Part shown: in pieces, positions 48,779-58,172 of the stretch | How positions within the stretch are numbered: the first letter of the stretch is position 1 | Layout of the letters: every line of letters starts with the position of its first letter | Origin: Laetiporus sulphureus 93-53 | Lineage: Eukaryota > Basidiomycota > Agaricomycetes > Polyporales > Laetiporaceae | DNA: 64,000 nt | Reading direction: 5' to 3' | NCBI RefSeq assembly: GCF_001632365.1 | Contig: NW_024468527.1 | Location: 452,440 to 516,439 of the forward strand | Program-made: the position numbers and the translations under genes | Notes under the pieces: generated by a model | The model's database searches: none | Told to the model about the DNA's origin: nothing | Seen by the model: the letters and a program-made list of their open reading frames with translations, nothing else

Positions 48779-50510
48779 GAAGTGGAGAAGAAGCTACAAG
48801 TGAAATGCTATTTCAATATAGACATTGCTGATCTTGTTGAATCGCTTTCAGAATATTCTGACCAGGCAAAGACATATCTCAACTTGAGACAAGCTATTCA
48901 GGAGCTGTATCCTAGAGCAGACACTGAGCAGAAATGGGAGGTTAGAGATATGGATCTCTTAGTTGGAGAGCATGCCTGACTCAGAATTCAGATAATCATG
49001 GAGCTAGGAAACTACCATCAGAAGTTTCTGGCCATAATCTTCTTTCTCATTGGAAAGAACTGCATATCTGAGTTGGAACATAAACACTCACTTGTCTGAG
49101 GGTTCCAGCCAGAGTTGTGAAATCAGATTTCACAGACCTACAGTTAAAACAGCTGAATTACTATCCAGATGACCCCTATCCAGTAAATGATGTCTATGAG
49201 GCAGCAAAGTTCATGTTGCATGGCATTAGCATGGGGCAACTGACTATAAAGATGACCACAATGACTGCAACTAGCAGCACTCCTATGATCAAGGCTGAGG
49301 ATATTTTCCTGCTCATAGAAAGTTAAATCAAGTCAGTACAGATGCTTATGGCAGCTGTGACTGGAGGAGTTGTAAAGCAGAATGGTGGTCAGGCAGTGAG
49401 TGCGAGCAAGCCACCCATTGCAAATGAAAATGTGAGCAAATTTTGTCACTACTGCAGAGAAGCCAGAGCCATGATTGGAACATGCAAACATGTTGAGGAG
49501 AACATAAAAAGTGATAAGTGTATGTGAAACACAGCTGGAAAAGTAGTCCTATCCAACAGAATGCTCAAACTGCATAACATTTCAGGTATCACAATTTGCG
49601 ATCACATTTACAAGTGGCATAGATGCAACCAGACTTCGGTCATAGCATCAGTCTCAGCAGTAAACCTATTTGAGGTCCCACCAGACAAAGCCAGTTCATT
49701 TTCACTAGAAGCAGAGGATAGGATTGAGGCATTAGAGTGCAAATTGTATAACCTCAAGTGATTGAGGGCTGAGGCCAGCCTTCGATGGAGTTCACATTTC
49801 ACCTAAATGATCAGCAGGATCAGCCATGAAGCCAGCACAGTCTGAGAAAACATTTGAGTCACAGAAGCCTCAGTTGAAGCCAGAGAAGGCTGCTGAGAGC
49901 ATGCCTAGTGCATCTACTCCAGCAGTTGCAGATACTGTGCCAGAGCATCCATTGGAATCAGCATAAGATGTGCTTTACATTTCACTCAACACACACAATT
50001 TTGGTCAAGTGAAACCAGGAGCACAAGATGCAGCCTATCGTAAGCACCACCAGTCTACCAGCCAGAGCTCACAAATACAGTCTTCAAGCAGTTGATGAAG
50101 TCATCAGCTGTGACATTGTCAATGGAGGAATTGCTTTCAATATCACCTGATGTATTAAACAAGTATTGAGAGGCTTGTACCCTGAAGTGCACAGTGCCTT
50201 TGAGTGCAGCTGGAATGGCCATGATTTTAAAAACATAGAAGAAGGAGTATCTATGATTGAACAGGAAGAGGAGTTCACCTGTTGAGAAGAGCCACTAGCA
50301 GTCATGGGCTCAATTATACCTGATCCTTATGATGAATATTTGAAGCACATTGATATGCTCAACCACATCCTGGCCATGAGCAGCTCTCCTAACCAAGTGG
50401 AAGGTGGACCAAAGCTCTCCATCTGCAGTCTTCTTGGACTACAATCACAGGAAACTTCAGATGATAATGCAGCAATAGGTGACCATGAGTCATTCAGCTT
50501 TGGTACTTGA
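48779..50510 (+). pseudogene. decayed gag of a Ty3/Gypsy-type element
   Basis: Pieces in shifting frames resemble gag proteins of Agaricomycete elements: LRQAIQELYPRADTEQKWEV, MELGNYHQKFLA, YYPDDPYPVNDVYEAAKFML and IKAEDIFLLIES. A zinc-knuckle remnant CHYCREARAMIGTC follows, in which the usual His is lost. Further on come LNKY..GLYPEVHSAFECSWN-like and GSIIPDPYDEYLKHI segments. At least six stops and several frame changes interrupt it. No pol was recognised afterwards. Confidence 0.6.
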
Positions 50511-50700
50511 AACAGATGCTCACAACTGATCAGTGAGTGATGGGTATGACTATGGTGATGCCTCTGACTCTGATGAAGTCAAAAGCTAGAGGGTGAGGGT
50601 GCGTGTGTTGGAATATGATTGACAACTTGAGACTGTGAGTGCTGATGTGGCTGGAGTGTGAGCTATGATGAGTACCTAGTATATCTGGAAGACAGCAGCT

Positions 50701-50817
50701 AAGCACTGACAATGAGCCCTTGGGCATTTCCTGACTGAGACAAGTGCTGACGATGAGCCCCTGAGCATCTCCTAACTGGGACAAGCACCAAAGATGAACC
50801 CCTGAGCACTTGTAAGG
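50701..50817. repeat. three imperfect tandem copies of a ~40-nt unit
   Basis: Units share the core GATGAGCCCCTGAGCATCTC (variants AATGAGCCCTTGGGCATTTC and GATGAACCCCTGAGCACTTG), each preceded by an ACAAGTGCTGA-like sequence. The array lies at the inner end of copy B of the LTR-like repeat. Copies are diverged; there is no coding sense. Confidence 0.5.
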
Positions 50818-51638
50818 AAACCTGAGTGCTCCTGCTATCCCTGGGCATCTACCTGCTACTCTCTACTGCTACAGGATAAGTCTGGGTGCTAGTGAGGCTA
50901 TGAGGTCTGATGGAGATGGGATCCTGGTTCGAGTCTCATGATACATGGTGTGAGATGTGGAACACGATGATGTGACTTATCTAACAATTTTCTGAGTTGA
51001 GCTAGAGACCACTGTCAAGAAGTGCTGCCCCTTTTGATATCGAGAGCCTTAGAGATGCAAAACATAGTCGCAACTGGCATAGACATAGTCAGGCATGATG
51101 CTCTAGTGAGAATGAGATGAGAACTGAGAACTGCTGAGCGGGAAAAACTTCTCTGTTGATTCTATGTATAGGATAGATTATATAGTCAGTCAGAAATGTG
51201 TCTTCTAGAGTGGTCGAACATGTTTCTGATTCAGTAAAACTTGTCGCAAAATGCCTCCTGCCCTCTATCCATACTCTGCAGTCAGAGAATCAGAAGTCAC
51301 ACTCTGCCAGGGTCTGTCAGTCTGCAATCCTGTACTTCTCTTAATTAGCATGCTTGCTCATTCCCAAGTTACCTAACTCATCATTTTCTGCTCTCATGCT
51401 GCATCTCGTAATTGGCAAGGCTTTCCAACAGCCTGTTCATCATTTTCACACCTCATGTTCTGCCTTAGACCTCTTCATGCTATCCTTCATTCCTAGACAG
51501 TGAGCAGAGCTCTCTTTGTCTGTTTTGGACTTTTTCAGCTTGCAGGTTAACTCCTCCAGATCACGGTGACTTGTTATCTGATAGCATGAGAACCAGACAT
51601 GTTTTCTGCCATTTTCTGATCACAGAATATCTCAGTGC
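50801..51638 (-). repeat. LTR-like repeat, copy B (inverted relative to copy A)
   Basis: Reverse complement of this segment aligns with 46027-46850. Read on the minus strand it has TATATAATCTATCCTATACA in the middle and CATGTATCATGAGACTCGAACC further on. The last part (GACTCGAACCAGGATCC) resembles a primer-binding site complementary to a tRNA T-arm, suggesting that the LTR ends near 50944 with leader sequence following. The two copies face in opposite directions around the old LTR and gag. Confidence 0.55.
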
Positions 51639-54600
51639 ATATCACCTCTCCCATTCTGGAATCTGGACCATCCCTGGTCCATTGTGCATTCATATATCAA
51701 ATAGGTCGACCTTGCACTTTGACCCTCAGTCCTCCATCACCATGTCCGATCATGTCGACAGTACAGTATCTTCAGCCTTGCCACTCACTCTCATGATGTT
51801 TACCCTGTAAATGCTTCTCTGATGAGCACCTGTCCAACTGCTGCATTGCTTAGATGATCTCATAGTCTCTTCACCTGCATTGGACACTCCTGAGGCAGTC
51901 TGACAAACCTGAGCCACCTCATTCTTGGCCTATGAGTTGAGTAACCAAGTTGCGACCTTTCAGAGGCTTGTTGACATAGTCAATTCGCAGTCCTGACTAA
52001 TGCACAATTATTTAAGGCTTGTCACACCTTTGCTTCACTAGGTTGGATCAGTCTATGACTGGCTGTTACTGTGTGTGAGCCTCGAGTATAGCTGGCTTGT
52101 ATTTACATATCATTCCTTTCTTTGTGTGCCTGGAGGAGTATCTGGTTTTTCCTCAAGAAGGCCAGCCCTTTCCACACTCCTGCCAAGCTGATTCTGATCA
52201 TGCAAGAGATCATCGATGCCTCTGATCATGGTGACTTCAACAAGTGTCCCCTTGATCATGTTTACACCTGCAATCAGTTCCTCATCACCTATGTAGACAA
52301 TGACTTGTTTGTCGATCAGCATAATCGTACATGTCTTGGTTGAACATACCTGATCAAGTTCTGGTGGAAGGCACACAATTTGAAGCACACTCCAGCTTCC
52401 TCTGCTGCATCTGTGATGATCTCTGAGGTCATACAAGACATCATCAAGCATGAGGTGGAGTTCTCTGGAGTCACTCTCAAGGTTCCATTGTGTTTGGCCT
52501 CTGTGAAGACTACTATCTGATCACTGGTAGTTTCTGAGGTGCCCAATATGGTGATGCTGCATGAGTACTATTCCACCATTTGTTCTTTTTTCAAGAGCAT
52601 GCAAGCCACATGATTGAGCTTTGAGAAGCTGTGGCCTCACACGATGATAGGCGTGTGTGCTTCTGATCATATATTCCTTGCTAACTTTCACCTGCTAGTG
52701 CTTTAAGTGCCTGCTGAAGAGGAGTGCATGATCATGCCCTCTGATTGCAATGAACGGTCATGTTCACAGCGATTACATCATATTGGCTGCAAATTAAAGT
52801 GATGTTGGACCAGAAATGGAGAGCCACATTGCACTGATGACCCATGATGCCAACTTGCATGCAGCACCATCAGCAGAGGATAATATGGAGAAGGAGGCCA
52901 ACTCCTTATCATTGGAAGAAGATGATGTAGTAGACATTGATGTTTCAGATTTGCATGGGGAGATGAACATGGATGGCAGTGTACGCTTTATTCAAACCTC
53001 TCATATCATATGTGAGTATCTGTACTATCAGTTGAGACCAGTTTGATAAATCTTACATGAACAAAACAGCCAGGAACTGCACACTGAATGGCTTGAGCTA
53101 AAGTTATGCATGGTGATGCCAAACAAACCACAAGTGTACCACTGTTCATCAAATGCATGTAATAAAATGTAAGCTTAGCCTAGGTTCTCGAGAGAAAAAA
53201 TACAACCTTCCTCACTGATTGGATGACAGGGCAAGCAGCATCAAGGCTATCCAGAATCACTGTTTGCAAGAAATTTGTCCTGCTCACCAGCAATTTCATG
53301 CATTGACGAATCAGCATGACTGTGCTTGAGAGAGAAGAAAAAAATGCTTATCAGGAATATAGTGCAAAGTGCAAGTGAATGGCAGCAGGAAGTGGTAAGT
53401 GGATCTCATTCCATGATCACACATTCTTATGCCCTGCAATAGATGATATTGATAAAGATGAGGAATCTTACTCTACAAATGTGCTGCAGTCATTGTCAAC
53501 AAAGCAACAATGTGTACAAAATGGCAATGATGATTATAGATCTGCTAGCTCAGATGTGCTTGGCATGTATGGCATAATCTTGGACCTTGAAAATGCAGGA
53601 GCATTCGTTGAGCAAGTTAAACATGTAAGTCGTAAAATGTTCTCAGTTGCATAATGCCACTTATCATGTCGTGCAGAGTGGTTTGAATGCACCAGTTGAT
53701 GATGGCTCTTTCATTCAAGGCATGCAAATTATTATAGAGCTAATGGGTGCATCGATGGATGAGAGCAAGGTTCACGACAAGAAATAGAGGTCAGTTGGGC
53801 CAGAGCAATATTATCAGTATGGTTTGTGAAACAACATTGTTACAAACTGTATGTGGCCATCATGGAAACATCAAATTTGATGTGTTATATCCATACATTG
53901 TGTGACATGCTCTGTGAGATACTTAAAGAAGACACACACAGTGTAAGAAGGAATACAACTTTCATTGTCATACATGTTTATGATGATCACATACATGGAT
54001 GTGAATTGTACATGGTCAATCTGCAGAATAAGCATTTCTGAAGGTCTGGCATTGAGAAATCATGAGATATAATTATATATGATTTGTCTGCCCAGGCTTC
54101 AATGATGTTAAAGAGTGCATGTTCATAGATCAGTTGCAAGAGACTGAGGATGGAAATGTCTCTGATGTCATTGACATCAATAGCATCAGGATCAGGCATG
54201 GTTAGAAGCCAGGAGCTACATAGTCAAGAATATGTGAAAATAATTTAGTCCACCCATGAACAAGAGTCATACAGTAGCATTCCAGATTGGATCAAGGAGA
54301 ACTGCAGAATCAAACTAAAAAAGTAGTCGAGAGAATAGCATAATATGTTATGTAGGCCAACTCACTATATCATACATCTTGAGAAGGCAGTTGTGAGCAG
54401 TGACTGTATGTGCATTGTTCTGTTTCCATTTTTTGTACTCACAATTCATGGTCTTCATCTAGGTGCCAGCTGCAGTTTCAGAGAGGCCAGCAAACCATGA
54501 GACATATGTAGGATCACTTTGAAATGTCATGCTGAAAAGCTGGCTGATTCACAGTTTGCCTTTAGGTTGAGATGCATGATGGTGTCAGTCAATTGCAAAC

Positions 54601-56164
54601 TTGATGGCTTCCACTTTGGCAAGGACACTGAGAACATAGTTTTCAGTAGCGACACCAAGCTGCAATGCTGTGATGGCCTGTGTGTAAAATGAGATTAGCA
54701 AAATGCAGATGAATGCAACTGATCAATAGGTGCACAGCATGATGACATTGCAGGTGATGTGTGACATTTTGCAAGCTATCATAATCTTGAGATGCCTCAT
54801 ACAATCTTAAAACACTGGTGTGCAGCTGGCATAGGGATGCAAGAGCTCAATCTGATGAGGGAGGATGATATAGCTATGCACATGCTTCATGTGACCACAT
54901 AGCCATTCATCTGGTGTTGCAATGTCACAATCACACAAGAGTTGGCCAAGTGCAGTGTCTTCAATGACCATGCATGTTCCAGTGAAAGGCACAAAAATGG
55001 ATAAAATGAGGTCTGGAGGTGATAAGGGTGTCACATACAGGTCATTGAGGACCATCTATGCCCTGATCACAAGTTGGGCATTCTTGAAGACACCCAGCAT
55101 AGATGATGATATCAATAATATATAGAGGGGCCAGCGATCATTGACACCAAGAACCTCAGCAGAAGCTTCATTGTGTGTGACATTGTCATATGCAGACTCA
55201 TGGTTAATGTAAAGATTACTGATATCTTTGTTGCAGGTGTAATTGCTGCTCTGGACTGCATAGGGTCAGATTGACTGGCAGAGCCATTTCAGGCTTGCAG
55301 CATCATATCAGTCATATAGAGAATGTTGCTAATGCACTCATGAACTTGGACAGCCAAGTCTCATGTGTCTGAGGCTCAGGTGGCATTGTTTAAGAGAGGC
55401 TCTATGGCATCAAGATGCTGAAGTATGGCATGAAGTGACATGATGGTATTGATCAGAGGGATCTGATGCTGTGTGATTCAGAGTGAGCAACAAAAATGTG
55501 CATATATCAAGGTTTCTTTTGTGAATTTTTCGCTGAGACAAAACTTGGTGAAACAACAGTGTGATATGACAAAGGCAGTCACACAATGTAGAATTGTTAT
55601 ATGTCTTTAATAGCAAGCAGTCTGATGGATTGGCAGATAGTGATGTATGCATTACATAAAGAGAAAACAACAAAGTTAGAGTCAAAAGGCCAGGTGATGC
55701 CATGCTGGTTATGGCATGTTGTCCAGGGTAGGTGCAGTGGCATAATCAACAGAAATGAGCTTACAAGAAAGAGCCTCAGCTGCAGCAGAATCACAAAGCT
55801 TCTTGTCAAGATGAAGAGCCCCAGGCTTTTCAGCCAGAGGTTAGAGCAGGCCTGGGTGAGCTCAAAAGATTATTTGAGGAGAACAGGGTAGTGCTGAAGG
55901 AAGAGCTGCATGGCAGATTTGAGGATGTGAGGGCTGTGGATGGTGTAAGTAATTGCATGGGTATGGCCAATAATCCATACCCTGGAGTGGTGGTGGTGAT
56001 GGCCTCGCCCTTGTCCTTGCCTTGTGCTTGCCCTTTTGCTTTAAAAGAGGTTCAGCACTAGAAGAGTTTGCTGCAATGCTGGGGGTTATGCCATTGATGG
56101 GAGCCTTATCTGCGAGTGGCTCAGCAAAGTGTTGAGTGAGGTGCTCAGCAGTGATGCAGTGTTT

Positions 56165-56825
56165 CTGTCACGGTTTTACCTGACAGGTGATTAAAAGGAA
56201 CAAATGCTATTAAGAAGCCAATCATTTTTTCGTCATTTCTCGTTGCACTAGAAGTCACGTGACCTAATGAGATAAGATAACGAGGCATCCAGTCACATGA
56301 CCTCAGATCTCTCTCGGCATTGTCACGTGACACCGAACTCCTCGGCATGGCGTCACATGTCGCAATCGCTATGACGCCATATTGCGTGCTCAAGAGGAGC
56401 TCCGTCTCCGCGGGTTATTATTAGGCAACCAATCAGGATAATTGGGACATGTCGTACGATTGCAGCACTGACCAGTAGGATAGCGTGTGACTCGCTTAGG
56501 TAGTACTGTACAGTAGCATAGCAACCATGTATATAAGGACCAGCGAGACGAGGAGAAGACCTCAGTCTTATTCTCCTTCGTCCACCACTACCATCACAGA
56601 GGGGTCTTACCAGACACTCTCAGTGTGCTATACATTTTATTGCATCCTCACTTGTGTGATAGCGCCTCTAGCCTCGCCAGTAAGTCTTGCTCTGCGAACA
56701 GCTACTAGGCCTCGTCAGTGGGCACGTCGTATCGCCACAGTTCGTCACTGTTGGCTCTTAGCCAGGAGGCCCTCAAGGGGACTCTATATTTGGTTGTCTA
56801 TCTTTGTCATCGGCGTGCCGTGACA
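56165..56825 (+). repeat. 5' LTR of the chromovirus, 661 bp
   Basis: Starts TGTCACGG and ends CCGTGACA, a perfect 8-bp inverted terminal pair. A TATA box sits at 56530. A good splice donor (CCA|GTAAGTC) lies at 56680 inside the predicted transcribed part. The only ATGs lie at or upstream of the TATA box. Confidence 0.9.
56530..56537 (+). promoter_or_regulatory. TATA box of the LTR promoter
   Basis: TATATAAG lies about 32 bp before the segment complementary to the primer site (56562-56574). Transcription is therefore expected to begin at or very near that segment, as self-priming requires. Confidence 0.6.
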
Positions 56826-56827
56826 TT

Positions 56828-56840
56828 AGAATAAGACTGA
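56828..56840 (+). other. self-priming primer-binding site
   Basis: AGAATAAGACTGA, two bases inside the LTR end, is the exact reverse complement of TCAGTCTTATTCT at 56562-56574 in the LTR. No tRNA-type site (TGG...) is seen here. In Tf1/sushi elements the RNA 5' end folds back and primes reverse transcription at such a site. Confidence 0.65.
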
Positions 56841-57654
56841 CCTTTTACGCCCCTACCAAGTGTCTAACACTGGTAGCCGCGCATTTTCGCCCAGAGATAC
56901 ATCCGCCCAGGGCAGGGCTCTTTCCACACCACTTCCCTCATACACTTCCTCCGCGTCTCTACCGCCTAAGCTGCTTCCTTCCTTCAAAAGGAACAGCGCT
57001 GCAGCGACCGGCAAAGCGCCTCAAGTACACAACGGTATCGTTCCACCCAACGGACGCTATCACCCGTACCAACGCGATCCGTGTCGCACGCACCGTCTAA
57101 CCCAGGGGAATCTCATCCAAGCAAAGCCCCCACAAGCCAGCTCACAAGGCATCACAGCCGAGCGTCGCCAACAGGAGCGCAAGGTTAGCCTCTGGCTCGA
57201 AGACATTCCAAAAGACGCGCTTACCCCGTTCATTCCTCTCCAACCTCCTCACCCCTACGCTACATTCCCCGCCATTGACGTCCTCAACTTCGCACTCTCA
57301 AAGAGTTACCATCCTCGAGGAATCCACGAGAATCCCAAAGGCACTCTCTCCGAGAATATCGCGCCGACTGTATACGCTACTATTCAGCGATACAAAGTCC
57401 TGCAGCAGCCTCACATCGCTGCCAAGTTCACGGAAGAGCAGTTGAAGTGCCGAGATCGAATTCTTCGACACCTATCCGTCATAAACGAGCACATAGGGGC
57501 CGGGCACGATTTCACCTTCGTCGATAGGCGCATCGCTATTAAGCTTTGCGTAGGATTAGGAAAGATTTCCTTCAAGGGAATCAATAAGGAACAGGAGCGC
57601 GTAGGCAAAGAGATAGTGAAGTTTGAGAAGGAGTCGTGCTACTGGCCTTATTAG
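56830..57654 (+). CDS. ATG-less open frame 1 of the chromovirus, unknown function
   Basis: The frame opens after a TAG at 56827 and stays open for 274 codons to the TAG at 57652. It has no ATG and no internal methionine. The N-terminal third is Ser/Pro-rich and low-complexity (FSPRDTSAQGRALSTPLPSY). The rest is well-formed protein-like sequence: SLWLEDIPKDALTPFIPLQ, PAIDVLNFALSKSYHPRG, QLKCRDRILRHLSVINEHIG and FTFVDRRIAIKLCVGLGKIS. I do not recognise a family. It could be translated from a GTG or CTG codon (for example GTG at 56860), joined by splicing or reached by frameshift. Alternatively it could simply be a leader. Coordinates give the open frame, not a proven start. Confidence 0.5.
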   Translation, partial: NKTDLLRPYQVSNTGSRAFSPRDTSAQGRALSTPLPSYTSSASLPPKLLPSFKRNSAAATGKAPQVHNGIVPPNGRYHPYQRDPCRTHRLTQGNLIQAKPPQASSQGITAERRQQERKVSLWLEDIPKDALTPFIPLQPPHPYATFPAIDVLNFALSKSYHPRGIHENPKGTLSENIAPTVYATIQRYKVLQQPHIAAKFTEEQLKCRDRILRHLSVINEHIGAGHDFTFVDRRIAIKLCVGLGKISFKGINKEQERVGKEIVKFEKESCYWPY

Positions 57655-57694
57655 GACCAGTAATATCTCTATACTATCGTATCAAGCAAGTTGT

Positions 57695-58120
57695 ATGCCC
57701 CGATACCAAATCGCTTTCGTATTCAGAAACTACGTGGTCGAACATCGCATAACCGACCATTACCACCATCTTGTGTGTACGGGCTACTTCATCTATCAAC
57801 CCCTACTATCAGAGCGATCCATCCCACTCTATCATCATCCGGTTGACATCGAACGACGAGTCACCCTATACACACCCTTCCGACTCATCGAGACTGACAT
57901 TGAAATCATCGACCCAGTCCGCGAGTGGATAGAAAACCGTTACTGGGAACGTCTTGCTCGGTTATATCAGGAAGACGAAGAACTCTTCTGGGTAAACTGG
58001 TATGGAGACTTTCCAGAACAAATACACCCTCGCCCTGCAAGGCTTGAAGAAGCCGCGGCACGAAGGAACCGGATCATCGAACTAGCACAATTACCGGGAG
58101 CAAATAATACATCCCAGTAA
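57695..58120 (+). CDS. open frame 2 of the chromovirus, unknown function
   Basis: 141 residues from ATG 57695, the first ATG downstream of the TATA box. It begins MPRYQIAFVFRNYVVEHRIT and continues with DHYHHLVCTGYFIYQPLL, RRVTLYTPFRLIETDIEIID, REWIENRYWERLARLY and ELFWVNWYGDFPEQIHPRP. It is rich in aromatic residues and ends 52 bp before gag. It has no membrane helix or zinc site. I know no matching family. It lies in the +1 frame relative to frame 1 and gag is again +1 to it, so it is not a simple fused extension. Confidence 0.55.
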   Translation: MPRYQIAFVFRNYVVEHRITDHYHHLVCTGYFIYQPLLSERSIPLYHHPVDIERRVTLYTPFRLIETDIEIIDPVREWIENRYWERLARLYQEDEELFWVNWYGDFPEQIHPRPARLEEAAARRNRIIELAQLPGANNTSQ

Positions 58121-58172
58121 AATCATCATTTCGGACGCGTCCTCATTTCCGCTATCTTCAACCACAATACCA

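Larger units (their letters stand above)
45646..56164. mobile_element. CpG-depleted block of decayed retroelements
   Basis: About 10.5 kb with very few CG dinucleotides and many TG/CA, in contrast to both flanks. No intact gene is present. Recognisable pieces are an old LTR, a stop-riddled gag, two inverted copies of an LTR-like repeat and a small tandem repeat, listed separately. The pattern fits long-term CpG methylation and deamination, or a RIP-like process, acting on silenced transposons. From about 51,700 to 56,100 I could not name the source element. Frames such as 53379-53654 and 52816-53046 are open but match nothing I know. Confidence 0.7.

Noticed and set aside
50930..50960. tRNA B-box-like GGTTCGAGTC sequence
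   Set aside because: No acceptor, D or anticodon arms can be folded around it. On the other strand it fits better as a tRNA-complementary primer site of the LTR-like repeat.
53379..53654. 91-codon frame (MAAGSGKWISFHDHTFLC...) in the repeat block as a possible gene
   Set aside because: CpG-poor sequence with normal-looking but unrecognised residues, no exon neighbours and no conserved block; more likely part of a decayed element.
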